The notes below the pieces were generated by a model. That model saw nothing but the letters and a program-made list of their open reading frames with translations, ran no database searches and was not told the DNA's origin. DNA of 64,000 nt from Streptomyces halobius. Lineage in GTDB: Bacteria > Actinomycetota > Actinomycetes > Streptomycetales > Streptomycetaceae. Made by a program: the position numbers and the translations under genes. Location: contig NZ_CP086322.1 of NCBI RefSeq assembly GCF_023277745.1, positions 3,100,001-3,164,000 of the forward strand. Direction: 5' to 3'. Positions 49,101 through 58,388 of this stretch are shown here, piece after piece (position 1 is the first letter of the stretch; each line of letters starts with the position of its first letter).

Positions 49101-49126
49101 TTACTCAGACACTCCGTACCCTCTCC
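49101..49126. other. attR (right prophage attachment site)
   Basis: Shared core GGAG on the minus strand at 49123-49126. Host side reads GGGCCCGCCC before the core, phage side AGGGTACGGAGTGTCTGAG after it. Together with attL it rebuilds attB inside the P-loop and an attP dyad centred on GG (49125-49126). Confidence 0.85.
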
Positions 49127-49849
49127 GGGCGGGCCCTTGAAGAAGATGTGGTGGCGTCCGGCGGCGGCTACCTCCAGGGCTCGGCGGGCGTTGTGCTGGC
49201 CTGCGACGTCGGCCAGGTCGAGCGTGCGGTCTCCCGGTGGCAGGCCCGAGCCGATGCCTGTGCCCGGTACGACCAGGCCCGCCATGAGCGGGTCGGGGCG
49301 GCCTCCTTCCAGGGTTTCGTCCTCATCGGGGACCGGTTCGTCGGTGAGGACGGCGATGAGCTGGCGCAGACTGCGGACGCCGAGGACGGAGATGCCCGGG
49401 ACGAGCGATGCCTCGGCGGCAGTCTGCTCCGGCACGACGACCTGGCGGTACCCCGCATCGGCGGCGGCAAGGACGGCGGGCAGTACGCCGCGTACGGGGC
49501 GCACCCGGCCGTCCAGACCGAGTTCGCCGATCATCATCAGGTCGGTGAGTTCGCGCGGGTCGAGGCGCTCGGCGGCTCCGAGGACCGCGCAGGCCACGGC
49601 CAGGTCGAAGCCGCTCCCGCTCTTGGGGACGGACGCCGGGCTGAGCCCGACGGTGAGTTTCTTCTGCGGCCATTCGGCGCCGGAGTTCGCCACCGCCGCG
49701 CGCACCCGGTCTTTGGATTCGACCAGGCTCTTGTCGGGGAGTCCGACCAGGGTGAAGTTCGCGACGCCGGGCTCCAGGTCGGCCTGGACCTCGACGACGA
49801 CGCCTTCGACACCGACCAGGGCGACGGAGCAGGTGCGGGCGAATCCCAT
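49123..49849 (-). pseudogene. comM/yifB Mg-chelatase-like ATPase, 5' part (split by prophage)
   Basis: The N-terminal 242 codons from ATG 49849: the Lon-like domain ([55 protein letters not shown]) and the approach to Walker A, HHIFFKGPPGEG. At the junction the native GPPGAGKT becomes GPPGEGTECLS, and the frame then runs about 90 codons out of frame through the integrase gene to a stop at 48854. The ATG overlaps the yraN stop. Confidence 0.9.
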
Positions 49850-50412
49850 CACGCCACCCCCCGTACGTGTTCGACGACGGGCGCGCCTCGGGCAGGCAGG
49901 AGCACGCCTACGACATCGATGCGTACTCCGCCGGGTGGCGGGCCTCCGTGCCGTTCCAGCCAGTGTTCCGCCAGCAGTCGTAACCGTTCGGTCTTCTCGG
50001 CGCATACGGCCGCCATGGGCTGGCCGTACGGCCCCACGCGGCGGGTTTTGACCTCGCAGACCACCAGCGCATCGCCGTCAGCGGCGACGATGTCGATCTC
50101 GCCCTCGCGGCAGCGCCAATTGCGGTCCAGGATCCGCATCCCGCTCTCGCTGAGCCGCCGGGCCGCCAGGTCCTCGCCGTAGCGGCCGAGCGCACGCCGA
50201 GGGTCGGCCGGTGCGGGGACGGGAGCGGGGGTGGGAGCGGGAGCGGGAAGAGACGCGGTCTTCGTCCGCGCTTCAGGCTTCCTCCGGCGTTCGGCCTTCC
50301 TCCGGCCTTCGGTCTTCCCCCGACCCTCGGTCTTCCTCTGCCCCCCGGCCTGCGTCACGTCTCCGACCCGCGTCGGTTTCCCGGCCCCCCGGCCGGCCTG
50401 CATGGCGTTCAT
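49849..50412 (-). CDS. YraN/UPF0102 family protein
   Basis: About 187 residues. The C-terminal 115 residues are the conserved nuclease-fold domain: [51 protein letters not shown] (E-x-D-x-E-x-K type). The first 60 or so residues are an unusual basic repeat ([20 protein letters not shown]) from a tandem DNA repeat, so the real start may be internal. Stop overlaps the comM start by ATGA. Biological role in this family is poorly defined. Confidence 0.85.
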   Translation of the reverse strand: MNAMQAGRGAGKPTRVGDVTQAGGQRKTEGRGKTEGRRKAERRRKPEARTKTASLPAPAPTPAPVPAPADPRRALGRYGEDLAARRLSESGMRILDRNWRCREGEIDIVAADGDALVVCEVKTRRVGPYGQPMAAVCAEKTERLRLLAEHWLERHGGPPPGGVRIDVVGVLLPARGAPVVEHVRGVA

Positions 50413-50831
50413 GCGGCACCACCTCCGGCACCGACTCTGACGCCCCTGCCCGGATCTATTGGATCTTGGTGGATAACCGGCTGGTTGTGGACAACTCCGT
50501 CACCCGCAGGTGGCCCTCCTCAGGTGGCCCTCCACAGACGGCCCCGCAAACGCCCCAGCGGCCGACATGGCGACCAGGAAAGAACCTCAGCGCACGCCAT
50601 CGCTCCCAGGCCAAAGGCGCCGGATCACGTCTCTCATCTGGAGCACGCCGGTCACCTGCACCACGCCAGCCACACGACCGGCCCCGGCAGCCCGGCCGTC
50701 AGTTCGTCAGCCCCACCCGGCAACCTCATCGGGCCCTGCCCATCAGCTCGGCAACCCCACCCGACAGCCCCGCCCGTCAGCTCGGCAACCCAGCCCCGCA
50801 GCACCGCCTGGCAGCCCAGCTCATCAGCCCG
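50413..50831. other. Repeat-rich gap between yraN and the DUF2469 gene
   Basis: 419 bp. From about 50650 to 50840 it consists of degenerate repeats based on CAGCTCGGCAACCC and related forms; a second short repeat GGTGGCCCTCC occurs twice near 50510. No gene seen. Confidence 0.6.
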
Positions 50832-51140
50832 TCAGCTCCCCGGAAGATCAAGGTCGCTCTTATTGAGCTCCTCGATATTCACATCCTTGAACGTCAGCAC
50901 TCGCACCTGCTTGACGAACCGGGCCGGGCGGTACATGTCCCAGACCCATGCGTCGGCCATCGAGACCTCGAAGAACACTTCGCCCTGGACCGAGTGCACC
51001 TGCATCTCGTAGTCATTGGTCAGGTAGAAGCGACGCTCGGTCTCAATCACGTATTTGAACAGCCCGACGACGTCGCGGTACTCCCGGTAGAGCTTCAGCT
51101 CCATCTCGGTCTCGTACTTTTCGAGGTCCTCGGCGCTCAT
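50832..51140 (-). CDS. DUF2469 protein
   Basis: 102 residues, highly conserved in actinobacteria: MSAEDLEKYETEMELKLYRE, ERRFYLTNDYEMQVHSV and EVSMADAWVWDMYRPARFVK. Function unknown. Its position near yraN and rnhB/sip genes is usual. Confidence 0.95.
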   Translation of the reverse strand: MSAEDLEKYETEMELKLYREYRDVVGLFKYVIETERRFYLTNDYEMQVHSVQGEVFFEVSMADAWVWDMYRPARFVKQVRVLTFKDVNIEELNKSDLDLPGS

Positions 51141-51178
51141 GGCAGATCCCCTTCAGCGGTGCGTCCCCCTATTGTGCG

Positions 51179-51850
51179 TCAGACCCTCTCGGTCTCCAGG
51201 AGCACCGGCGCACTCGGGGGCCCTTCGTCGAGCAGCGTGCGCAGCAGCTCGGCGAGTCTGGTCGGATACACCGTCTCATGCGACGCGGACAGTTCCTCCG
51301 AAGTCCACCACCTCAGCCCCGAGACGCTGCGTCGCTCCAGGTCCGTGTGGCCGCCGGTGTGCGTGACGGTGTGGTCGGTTCGTCCCAGGTAATACCATTC
51401 ATCCTGCTCCCAGCGCCGCCCGTCGAACGGGAAGGAGCAGCGGCGTTTCCACAGAACGGGCCCGATGACGGCGTCTGTGATGCCGGTCTCCTCGGCGAGT
51501 TCGCGGCGGGCCGCCGCCTCGCGGGTCTCGGTGCCTTCCACGCCGCCGCCGGGGGTGAACCACCAGGTGTCCGTCGGGTCGTCCGGTTCGAAGCCGTGCA
51601 ACAGCAGGATCCGGTCGTCGGGGTCGAGCAGGACGACACGTGCGACCTGGCGCACCTCGGCCGGCTCCTCGTAAGCCGCTCCCGGGCCCGCACCCACGCT
51701 CGGGTCCTGACTCATGCGATTGGTCATGCCCTGACTCACACCCTGGCTCGCACCCGGCTCACACCCCGACTCATCCCCTGCATCATCTCCCCCGGTCCGG
51801 CGCCCCGGCCCGGAGAGCCCGCGACTCGTACCGTCGTCCGCATCCTCCAC
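51179..51850 (-). CDS. NUDIX hydrolase
   Basis: Up to 223 residues. The NUDIX box is complete: GGGVEGTETREAAARRELAE followed by ETGI. Flanking blocks are ARVVLLDPDDRILLLHGFEP and WWFTPGG. The first 40 residues are low-complexity, and a start at ATG 51727 is plausible. Substrate unknown. Follows sipZ closely. Confidence 0.9.
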   Translation of the reverse strand: MEDADDGTSRGLSGPGRRTGGDDAGDESGCEPGASQGVSQGMTNRMSQDPSVGAGPGAAYEEPAEVRQVARVVLLDPDDRILLLHGFEPDDPTDTWWFTPGGGVEGTETREAAARRELAEETGITDAVIGPVLWKRRCSFPFDGRRWEQDEWYYLGRTDHTVTHTGGHTDLERRSVSGLRWWTSEELSASHETVYPTRLAELLRTLLDEGPPSAPVLLETERV

Positions 51851-51859
51851 GCCCGGCCC

Positions 51860-52600
51860 CTATCCACGACGCCTGCGCGCCTTGCGCCGGGCGATCGGCC
51901 CGTAGGCCGCGCCGACGAGGACGAGGACCGCGCCAACGAGGACGGCGAGAGTGAGGGGCTGTACCGGGCCGGGCCGGGAGGTGCCGCCCGGCAGCTCCGT
52001 GAATGCCGCGGGGCGCTGCATCACGCCGATACTGCCGAGCGGCCAGGCAAGGGCGTCCACCCGGGCCTGGACGGCGCTGCGCGGGACCGAGCCGTGGTCG
52101 CCGTCGGTGAGATGGCCCCGGGAGTCGAGGGAGTCGCTGCGGTGATCGCCGAGGAGGAAGAGCTGACCGGCGGGCACGGTGGCCTTGAAGCCGACGGGTG
52201 AGGCGGGTCCGTCGCCTTGCAGATACGGTTCCTCGACCGGGGTTCCGTTGATGGTGAGACGGCCGCCCTTGGTGCAGCAGGCGATCTTGTCGCCGCCGAC
52301 ACCGACGACACGCTTGACCATCGGCATATCGCCCCAGACCTTGTCCGTGAAGACGACGACGTCGCCGCGGCGGATCGCGGGGCCGTCGACCCTCTCGGCC
52401 AGCACCCGGGCCCCGGCGGAGATCGTCGGCGACATCGAATCCGTCGGGACCGTGTACGGACGGTAGACCAGCGCCCCCCAGACGAAGCCGCCGAGGAACA
52501 GCGCACAACCGAGGGCCACAGCGAGACCGGACAGCACACTGCCCGTGGTCCGGCCGCGGGCCGTGTGCTGTCCGGTCTGGCGTTCCGTGCTGCAGCTCAT
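51860..52600 (-). CDS. sipZ: Type I signal peptidase SipZ-like
   Basis: 246 residues. Membrane helix LAVALGCALFLGGFVWG, catalytic Ser in PYTVPTDSMSPTI, catalytic Lys in PMVKRVVGVGGD, and the GDHRSDSLDSRGH box, then a second C-terminal membrane helix (LTLAVLVGAVLVLVGAAY). Cleaves signal peptides of secreted proteins at the outer membrane face. Last of four adjacent paralogues; symbol follows the S. lividans order. Confidence 0.9.
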   Translation of the reverse strand: MSCSTERQTGQHTARGRTTGSVLSGLAVALGCALFLGGFVWGALVYRPYTVPTDSMSPTISAGARVLAERVDGPAIRRGDVVVFTDKVWGDMPMVKRVVGVGGDKIACCTKGGRLTINGTPVEEPYLQGDGPASPVGFKATVPAGQLFLLGDHRSDSLDSRGHLTDGDHGSVPRSAVQARVDALAWPLGSIGVMQRPAAFTELPGGTSRPGPVQPLTLAVLVGAVLVLVGAAYGPIARRKARRRRG

Positions 52601-52654
52601 CCCAGCGCTCCCACCCCGCGGGCACGGCCCGCATCGAAGATCTGGGACGGCACC

Positions 52655-53602
52655 CTACCTGGGGGTACGTTCCCCGGTCAGCCTTCGGCGGCGCCACAGA
52701 ACGATCGGCACGGCGCCGGCGAGCCCCAGCGCGGCCGGAGCCGCGGCCAATGTCTGGTTGATCCCGGACTGGTCGAAGGTACCGGGCACCGGGAGGGTCG
52801 ACCAGCGGTTGACGGGCCAGGCGATGGTGAAGGCGCGGCCGACGACCTCGTTGGCGGAGACGGTGCCGCCGCCCTCGAGGTTCTGGTGGTAGCGGGAGTC
52901 GAGGGAGTCGTCGCGGTGGTCACCCATGACCCAGATCCGGTCCTTGGGGACGTGGATCGGGCCGAACGGGCGGTCGCCGCAGGGCGTGGCGCCGGGGTAG
53001 ACGTAGGAATCCTCCTTGAGCGCCTTGCCGTTGACCTTGACCGGGCCGGTGCCCTTGCACTCGACGGTGTCGCCGCCGACCGCGATGACCCGCTTGATCA
53101 GGTCCTTCTCCTCGGCGGACGGCATCAGGCCGATGAAGCTGAGGACCTTCTGGACGGGGTTGGGCTCGGGCGTCGGCGCCTCGTTGAGCCAGCCGCCCGG
53201 GTCGTGGAAGACGACGACCTCGCCGCGCTGCGGCTGGGACCCGAACCACGGTGTCAGCTTGTCGACGAGGACCCGGTCGCCGCGCTGCAGGGTGTCCTGC
53301 ATGGAGTCGGACGGGATGGAGAACGCCTGCACCAGGAACGTTTTGATCAGCAGCGCGAGGAGCAGGGCGATGCCGATGAGGATGGGCAGCTCTTTCCAGA
53401 AGGCGCGGGGCTTCTTGGCCTTCTTCACGCTGCCGCTCTCCTCCCCGTCCGCGGGCTCGTCGGGCTGTGCTGGCCCCTGTGACTGCGGCTTCGACTTCGA
53501 CAGATGCACGGAACTCGTCGCCGGGTCGGGGGTCTTACCCTGCCCCTCCGGCTCTTCGGGCTCTTCGGTTCCGGACCGCGCACCGACCGCCAAGTCCCCC
53601 AC
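52655..53602 (-). CDS. sipY: Type I signal peptidase SipY-like
   Basis: 315 residues. A polar, acidic N-terminal extension, membrane helix ELPILIGIALLLALLIKTFL, Ser in IPSDSMQDTL, Lys in LIKRVIAVGGD, GDHRDDSLDSRYH, and a C-terminal membrane helix. Overlaps the sipX gene end by 68 bp. Confidence 0.92.
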   Translation of the reverse strand: MGDLAVGARSGTEEPEEPEGQGKTPDPATSSVHLSKSKPQSQGPAQPDEPADGEESGSVKKAKKPRAFWKELPILIGIALLLALLIKTFLVQAFSIPSDSMQDTLQRGDRVLVDKLTPWFGSQPQRGEVVVFHDPGGWLNEAPTPEPNPVQKVLSFIGLMPSAEEKDLIKRVIAVGGDTVECKGTGPVKVNGKALKEDSYVYPGATPCGDRPFGPIHVPKDRIWVMGDHRDDSLDSRYHQNLEGGGTVSANEVVGRAFTIAWPVNRWSTLPVPGTFDQSGINQTLAAAPAALGLAGAVPIVLWRRRRLTGERTPR

Positions 53603-54608
53603 ATCTGCTCCTCACTCCGCGCCTTCGCCCGCCCGTCAACCGGTGCAGGCCCACCACTCCCATAACGAGCGGGAGTTCCGCAGGGGTCGGGAGTACGGTC
53701 AAACTCTCGGGGGACAGCCTATGCGGCGCTCCGGCCGCCGACGTCTTCGCGCCCGGCGCGTCGCGCACACTCGTGAAGGTGTCGTTCTGTTCGAGACGTC
53801 GCCAGTGGCCGACGGGCCAGGCGATCACGGTCGCGCTGCCGACGACATTCTCCACCGAGACGGTGCCACGGTACGGCTCGTCCAGGTGGAAGCGCGAATC
53901 GGCGGAGTCGGAGCGGTGGTCTCCCATCACGAAGATCCGCCCGACGGGGACGGTGACGGTGAACCGCAGCTGGGAGGGCGGGTTCCCGGGGTGCACGTAC
54001 GGTTCGGTCAGCGGGGTGCCGTTGACGGTGACGCGGCCCTTGGTGTCACAGCACTTGACGGTGTCGCCGCCGACCCCGATGACGCGTTTGATCAGGTCCT
54101 GTTCGTCGGCGGACGGCAGCAGCCCGATGAACGCCATGAATTCCTTGAACTGCTTGGCGACCGGCCCGTCGTCGCCGATCCGGGCCTTCTCGGCCGGCGG
54201 CAGCCAGCCTCCGGGGTCCTTGAAGACGACGACGTCGCCGCGCTCGGGCTTCGAGCCGAACCAGGGCGTGAGCTTGTCGACCAGCACCCGGTCGCCAATC
54301 TTGATCGTCTGCTCCATGGAGCCCGACGGAATCACGAATGCCTGGACGAGGAAGGTCTTCAGGACGAGGGCGATGGCCAGCGCCACGCCGATGAGAATGG
54401 GGATTTCCTTGAGGTAGGAGCGCCGCCTGCGGCGTTTGATGCGCCGCGCCTGGCGGCGTCGCTCGGCCCGCCCGCCGGTCGCCGGGCGGCTCCCGGACGC
54501 GCCGTCGGCACCGCCCGGCTCCCCGGGGCCGGCATGGGCGCGGCGGCTGCCGTGGCCATGCCCTGTGGCGCGCTGAGCGCCGTGCCGGGGGCGTCCGCGT
54601 TTACCCAT
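53535..54608 (-). CDS. sipX: Type I signal peptidase SipX-like
   Basis: 357 residues. Long basic N-terminus (RAERRRQARRIKRRRRRSYL), helix EIPILIGVALAIALVLKTFL, Ser in VIPSGSMEQTI, Lys in LIKRVIGVGGD, GDHRSDSADSRFH. The C-terminal 50 residues are Arg/Gly-rich and overlap the next gene; translation may be coupled. Confidence 0.92.
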   Translation of the reverse strand: MGKRGRPRHGAQRATGHGHGSRRAHAGPGEPGGADGASGSRPATGGRAERRRQARRIKRRRRRSYLKEIPILIGVALAIALVLKTFLVQAFVIPSGSMEQTIKIGDRVLVDKLTPWFGSKPERGDVVVFKDPGGWLPPAEKARIGDDGPVAKQFKEFMAFIGLLPSADEQDLIKRVIGVGGDTVKCCDTKGRVTVNGTPLTEPYVHPGNPPSQLRFTVTVPVGRIFVMGDHRSDSADSRFHLDEPYRGTVSVENVVGSATVIAWPVGHWRRLEQNDTFTSVRDAPGAKTSAAGAPHRLSPESLTVLPTPAELPLVMGVVGLHRLTGGRRRGVRSRCGGLGGRCAVRNRRARRAGGAG

Positions 54609-55365
54609 GGGGGCCTGCCGGCGCGGGTATCCCGTCGTAGGACCGCGGGCGGTCGAGGGTGGTCCAGCGGCTCACCGGCCAGCTGATCCAGTCCGCCCGG
54701 CCGATCACCTTGCCGACCGGGACGGTGCCGCCGCCCGGCTGACCGAGATGGTCGCGGGAATCACTGGATCTGGCGCGGTGGTCCCCCATGACCCACAGCT
54801 TTCCGTCCGGCACCACGACGTCGAATTCCACCGAGGACGGTGCGTCCCCCGGGTGGAGAAAGCCCTCGGCCACGGGCTTGCCGTTCACTTTGATCCGCCC
54901 CCGTTTGTCGCAGCAGGTCACACGGTCCCCGCCGACACCGATCACACGTTTGACGTAGTCGGTCTCGGCGGGCCGGGCCAGGCCCAACGCGGCGCCGGCG
55001 CCGCGCAGCAGTCCCGTGACGGGATTCTCCCCCGACTCCCTGTGAACGAACGACCCGGTGCCGTCGAACACCACGACATCGCCCCGGCGCGGCTCACCCC
55101 CGAAGCGGTACGCCAGCTTGTTGACCAGCACGCGGTCCCCGATCCGCAGGGTGTTCTCCATGGAGGAGCTGGGGATCAGAAAGGGCTGCATCACAAAGGT
55201 GCTGAGCAGCAGGAGAAAGGCCAGACACAGTGCGAGGAGGGTGACCGGCCGGCGTCCGAGGCCGGTGAAACCGGCGAGGAAACGCGCGGAGCGCGACCGC
55301 TGCTCCGGCCCCGTGGTGGGGACGGGAGAGTGGTCGCGCTCCGTGAGCTGTGCGTCGGTGTCCAT
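54601..55365 (-). CDS. sipW: Type I signal peptidase SipW-like
   Basis: 254 residues. Helix VTLLALCLAFLLLLSTFVM, Ser68 in IPSSSMENTL, Lys in YVKRVIGVGGD, GDHRARSSDSRDH. First of the four sip genes, overlapping sipX by 8 bp, 94 bp after rplS with a terminator-like sequence between. Confidence 0.92.
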   Translation of the reverse strand: MDTDAQLTERDHSPVPTTGPEQRSRSARFLAGFTGLGRRPVTLLALCLAFLLLLSTFVMQPFLIPSSSMENTLRIGDRVLVNKLAYRFGGEPRRGDVVVFDGTGSFVHRESGENPVTGLLRGAGAALGLARPAETDYVKRVIGVGGDRVTCCDKRGRIKVNGKPVAEGFLHPGDAPSSVEFDVVVPDGKLWVMGDHRARSSDSRDHLGQPGGGTVPVGKVIGRADWISWPVSRWTTLDRPRSYDGIPAPAGPHG

Positions 55366-55415
55366 CGGGTCCCGAGCCTATCCGGCCGGGTCCGGACACC
55401 CGACGTGAGCGTCGC

Positions 55416-55455
55416 CAGGCGTTGCCCGGCGCAAAAAAAATCGCGTCGGGCGCCG
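55416..55455 (-). terminator. Hairpin with T8 after rplS
   Basis: Imperfect inverted repeat GGCG-CCCGACGC with GCGCCGGGC-CGCC around a run of eight T on the minus strand (55433-55440 as A8 on plus), right after the rplS stop. Confidence 0.6.
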
Positions 55456-55459
55456 CGGC

Positions 55460-55807
55460 TCAGCTCTCGCGCTTCTCCTTGATCTTCGCGGCCTTGCCGC
55501 GGAGCGCACGGAGGTAGTACAGCTTGGCGCGACGCACGTCACCGCGGGTCACGACCTCGATCTTCTCGACGATCGGGGTGTGCACCGGGAAGGTGCGCTC
55601 GACGCCGACGGAGAAGCTGACCTTGCGGACCGTGAAGGTTTCGCGGACGCCGGCGCCCTGACGGCGGATGCACACACCCTTGAACTGCTGCACACGGGAG
55701 CGGTTGCCCTCGATGACGCGGACGTGGACGTTGACGGTGTCGCCGGGGCGGAACGCCGGGACGTCGCTGCGCAGCGACGCGGAGTCGACGGAGTCGAGAA
55801 GGTGCAT
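55460..55807 (-). CDS. rplS: 50S ribosomal protein L19
   Basis: 115 residues from ATG 55807. [60 protein letters not shown] and [20 protein letters not shown] are textbook L19. Sits at the 30S-50S interface. Confidence 0.98.
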   Translation of the reverse strand: MHLLDSVDSASLRSDVPAFRPGDTVNVHVRVIEGNRSRVQQFKGVCIRRQGAGVRETFTVRKVSFSVGVERTFPVHTPIVEKIEVVTRGDVRRAKLYYLRALRGKAAKIKEKRES

Positions 55808-55940
55808 GACCTGCTGCTTTCTTCGCTGATGCCACAGGTCATCAGCGGAATGTCGTAAGGAGTGTTTCGGCTGCCGTTCCGTCGGGCGGGCGTCGTTCCC
55901 CCTGTGGCAGGGGCGCGCGCCGGACGCACACAGCAGCGGC

Positions 55941-56756
55941 TCATTCTTCCACGGCCTCGCTCGTCCGCCCAAATCGGCCGTCCGTTCCCTGCGACCAGCC
56001 CAGTGTCGCGAGGATGTCGCGGTCCTTCTTGTCGAAGGCGGCGGGGTCGGCGCGCTCGATCAGATCGGGGCGGTTGGCGGCGGTGCGGCGGAGCGCCTCG
56101 TCGCGGCGCCAGCGGGCGATCTTCCCGTGGTGGCCGCTGAGCAGCACCTCCGGGATGCCGCGGCCGCGCCACTCCGGGGGCTTGGTGTAGACGGGGCCTT
56201 CCAGGAGGTCGGCCATCACCCCGGGGGCGAAGGAGTCGTCCTGGTGGGAGGCCGCGTTGCCGAGGACGCCGGGCAGCAGCCGGGCGACGGCCTCGACCAT
56301 GACGAGGACCGGGGCCTCGCCGCCGGCCAGGACGTAGTCGCCGATGGACACTTCGCGGACGTCGCAGCGGTCGCCGTACTCCTCGATGACGCGGCGGTCG
56401 ATGCCCTCGTAGCGGGCCGGGGTGAACACCAGCCAGGGCTGGGCGGAGAGTTCGACGGCGAGCCGCTGGGTGAAGGGCTTGCCGCTGGGGGTGGGGACGA
56501 CGATCACCGGCCGGGCGTCGTCCGCCCCGGACGCGATGACGGAGTCCAGCGCCTCCCCCCAGGGCTCCGGCTTCATGACCATGCCCGGCCCGCCGCCGTA
56601 GGGGGTGTCGTCGACGGTGTGGTGCTTGTCGTGCGTCCAGTCCCGCAGGTCGTGGACGCGTACATCGAGCACGCCCCGGGCGCGGGCCTTGCCGACGAGG
56701 GAGACGTTCAGCGGCTCCAGGTACTCGGGGAAGATCGTGATGACGTCGAGCCGCAT
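55941..56756 (-). CDS. trmD: tRNA (guanine37-N1)-methyltransferase
   Basis: 271 residues, SPOUT family. Blocks [40 protein letters not shown] and [20 protein letters not shown] (the trefoil knot that binds SAM). Methylates G37 of tRNAs reading CNN and GGG-type codons to prevent frameshifts. Start overlaps the rimM stop by one base. Confidence 0.97.
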   Translation of the reverse strand: MRLDVITIFPEYLEPLNVSLVGKARARGVLDVRVHDLRDWTHDKHHTVDDTPYGGGPGMVMKPEPWGEALDSVIASGADDARPVIVVPTPSGKPFTQRLAVELSAQPWLVFTPARYEGIDRRVIEEYGDRCDVREVSIGDYVLAGGEAPVLVMVEAVARLLPGVLGNAASHQDDSFAPGVMADLLEGPVYTKPPEWRGRGIPEVLLSGHHGKIARWRRDEALRRTAANRPDLIERADPAAFDKKDRDILATLGWSQGTDGRFGRTSEAVEE

Positions 56757-57325
56757 CAGCTGTCCTCGTGCCCGCCGGCACCGCGCCCCTCAGCGCCTTC
56801 GGCGCGGACTGCCTGGCTCTCGTCGAGCAGGCCGGGCGGCGGGTCGATCACTGCACGCTGCTCATCGAGGTCGATCTCCGGGACGATCTCGCTGACGAAC
56901 GGCACCATGACCTCGCGGCCGTCGGGCCGCTTGACGACCAGCAGGTCCTGGTAGGGCAGATGCGAGATCTCCAGGACGCGGCCGACGACGGTGCCGTCCG
57001 GGGTGACCACATCGAGGTCGATCAGCTGGTGGTCGTAGAACTCCTCGGGGTCCTCGGGGACTTCCGCGGGGTCGACCTCGGCGATCAGCAGGGTGTTGCG
57101 CAGCGCCTCCGCGGCCGTACGGTCCCGGATGCCCTCGAAGCGCAGCAGCAGCCGACCGCTGTGCACCCGTCCGGCGGCGATGGTCAGCGGCCCCGCGGCG
57201 GGGGGGTCGGTGGCGAGGACGGCGCCCGGCGCGAGCCGCAGCTCGGGCTCGTCGGTGCGCACCTCCACCGTGACCTCGCCCTTGACGCCGTGGGCGCGGC
57301 CGATCCGCGCGACGACCAACTGCAC
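56756..57325 (-). CDS. rimM: Ribosome maturation factor RimM
   Basis: 189 residues. [20 protein letters not shown] at the N-terminus and [20 protein letters not shown], then [20 protein letters not shown] with PPPGLLD, the PRC-barrel end. Assists 30S head assembly with S19. Part of rpsP-khpA-rimM-trmD-rplS. Confidence 0.97.
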   Translation of the reverse strand: MQLVVARIGRAHGVKGEVTVEVRTDEPELRLAPGAVLATDPPAAGPLTIAAGRVHSGRLLLRFEGIRDRTAAEALRNTLLIAEVDPAEVPEDPEEFYDHQLIDLDVVTPDGTVVGRVLEISHLPYQDLLVVKRPDGREVMVPFVSEIVPEIDLDEQRAVIDPPPGLLDESQAVRAEGAEGRGAGGHEDS

Positions 57326-57549
57326 GTGCTCTCCTTTGCGCCTGAGCCGGCGCCGTCCCCCAGCCGACGCTGGGAGGTGCCCCCACTCGCGGAGGTGGCT
57401 GGGCGCCGTCGGGGTTCCTCAATCAATGGTTGCGCTGATCGGCGATTGATGAATGCCGTGACAGGGGTGCCACGGTGATGGTCTGCCGCCGACGACAAAG
57501 GCCGGGGACGGCCGGAAGCCCTCCCCGGCCCGAGCCGGTGTTCAACTGC

Positions 57550-57789
57550 TCAGCGCACCTGGTCCACATCGACCAGGTCGACGCGGATGCCCCGGCCGCC
57601 GAGGGCGCCCACGACGGTCCGCAGGGCACGGGCGGTACGACCGTTGCGGCCGATCACCTTGCCCAGGTCGTCGGGGTGGACCCGGACTTCCAGGACGCGC
57701 CCACGGCGCAGGGTGCGCGAGGCGACCTGCACGTCATCGGGGTTGTCGACGATGCCCTTGACCAGGTGTTCAAGAGCTTCTTCGAGCAT
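57550..57789 (-). CDS. khpA: KH-domain RNA-binding protein KhpA
   Basis: 79 residues. LEVRVHPDDLGKVIGRNGRT then ARALRTVVGAL gives the KH GxxG loop (IGRNGR). Follows rpsP by two bases. Binds RNA with KhpB in other bacteria. Confidence 0.93.
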   Translation of the reverse strand: MLEEALEHLVKGIVDNPDDVQVASRTLRRGRVLEVRVHPDDLGKVIGRNGRTARALRTVVGALGGRGIRVDLVDVDQVR

Positions 57790-57791
57790 GC

Positions 57792-58232
57792 TCAGGCCTC
57801 GGTGGACTCGGAGGTGGACGCGGCCTCGGCCTCGTCCGCCTTCTTGTCAGCCTTCTTCGCCTTCGGGGTGATGGCCTCACCCTTGGGCCCGTCGCCGGAA
57901 GCCTTGGCGGCGGCCTCGAAGAGGGCGCGCTTGTCGGCCTTCGGCTCGGGGACCAGCAGCGGAGCCGGGGCGGGCTCGCCCTTGAACTTCTGCCAGTCAC
58001 CGGTCTTCTTCAGGATGGCGAGAACCGGCTCGGTCGGCTGGGCGCCGACGCTCAGCCAGTACTGCGCACGCTCCGAGTTGACCTCGATGCGCGAGGGGTT
58101 CTGCACCGGGTGGTACAGGCCGATCTCCTCGATGGCCCGGCCGTCACGGCGGGTACGGGAGTCGGCGACGACGATGCGGTAGTGAGGCGAACGGATCTTG
58201 CCCAGACGCTTCAGCTTGATCTTGACTGCCAC
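57792..58232 (-). CDS. rpsP: 30S ribosomal protein S16
   Basis: 146 residues from GTG 58232. [20 protein letters not shown] and [20 protein letters not shown] are S16 signatures. The C-terminus has an Ala/Lys/Glu-rich extension ([16 protein letters not shown]), common in actinobacteria. Head of the ribosome-maturation operon. Confidence 0.98.
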   Translation of the reverse strand: MAVKIKLKRLGKIRSPHYRIVVADSRTRRDGRAIEEIGLYHPVQNPSRIEVNSERAQYWLSVGAQPTEPVLAILKKTGDWQKFKGEPAPAPLLVPEPKADKRALFEAAAKASGDGPKGEAITPKAKKADKKADEAEAASTSESTEA

Positions 58233-58388
58233 GGGAGTGGTGTCTCCTGGTCTTGACGTGGTGGGGCACAACGGGATGCCACGTGGGGTTGCGGTACTCG
58301 GAGTGCCCGACGGACGCGTCAGCCGGAGGAGAGAGGGGTCCTGTGCGGCTGTCGAGTACAGCTGTTCATTGTGCCACACGCCGTACGG

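Larger units (their letters stand above)
6124..49125. mobile_element. Integrated siphovirus-type prophage, about 43.0 kb
   Basis: Bounded by attL and attR with a shared GGAG core inside the comM/yifB Walker A codons. It encodes a serine integrase, a putative excision factor, replication enzymes, terminase, portal, capsid, a long tape measure, tail proteins and lysis genes, which fits a long-tailed (siphovirus) temperate phage. Integrity is questionable because the large terminase is frameshifted and IS debris is present. Confidence 0.95.

Noticed and set aside
48854..49122. Continuation of the comM 5' frame through the integrase gene
   Set aside because: It is an out-of-frame read-through of the integrase coding strand, not a real domain; listed only as part of the truncated comM product.
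6124..49125. CRISPR array or cas genes
   Set aside because: No regularly spaced direct repeats with unique spacers. The RecB/Cas4-like nuclease at 24567 belongs to the phage recombination set.
50650..50840. Possible gene in the repeat region next to yraN
   Set aside because: Frames are driven by degenerate repeats of CAGCTCGGCAACCC, with no start signal.
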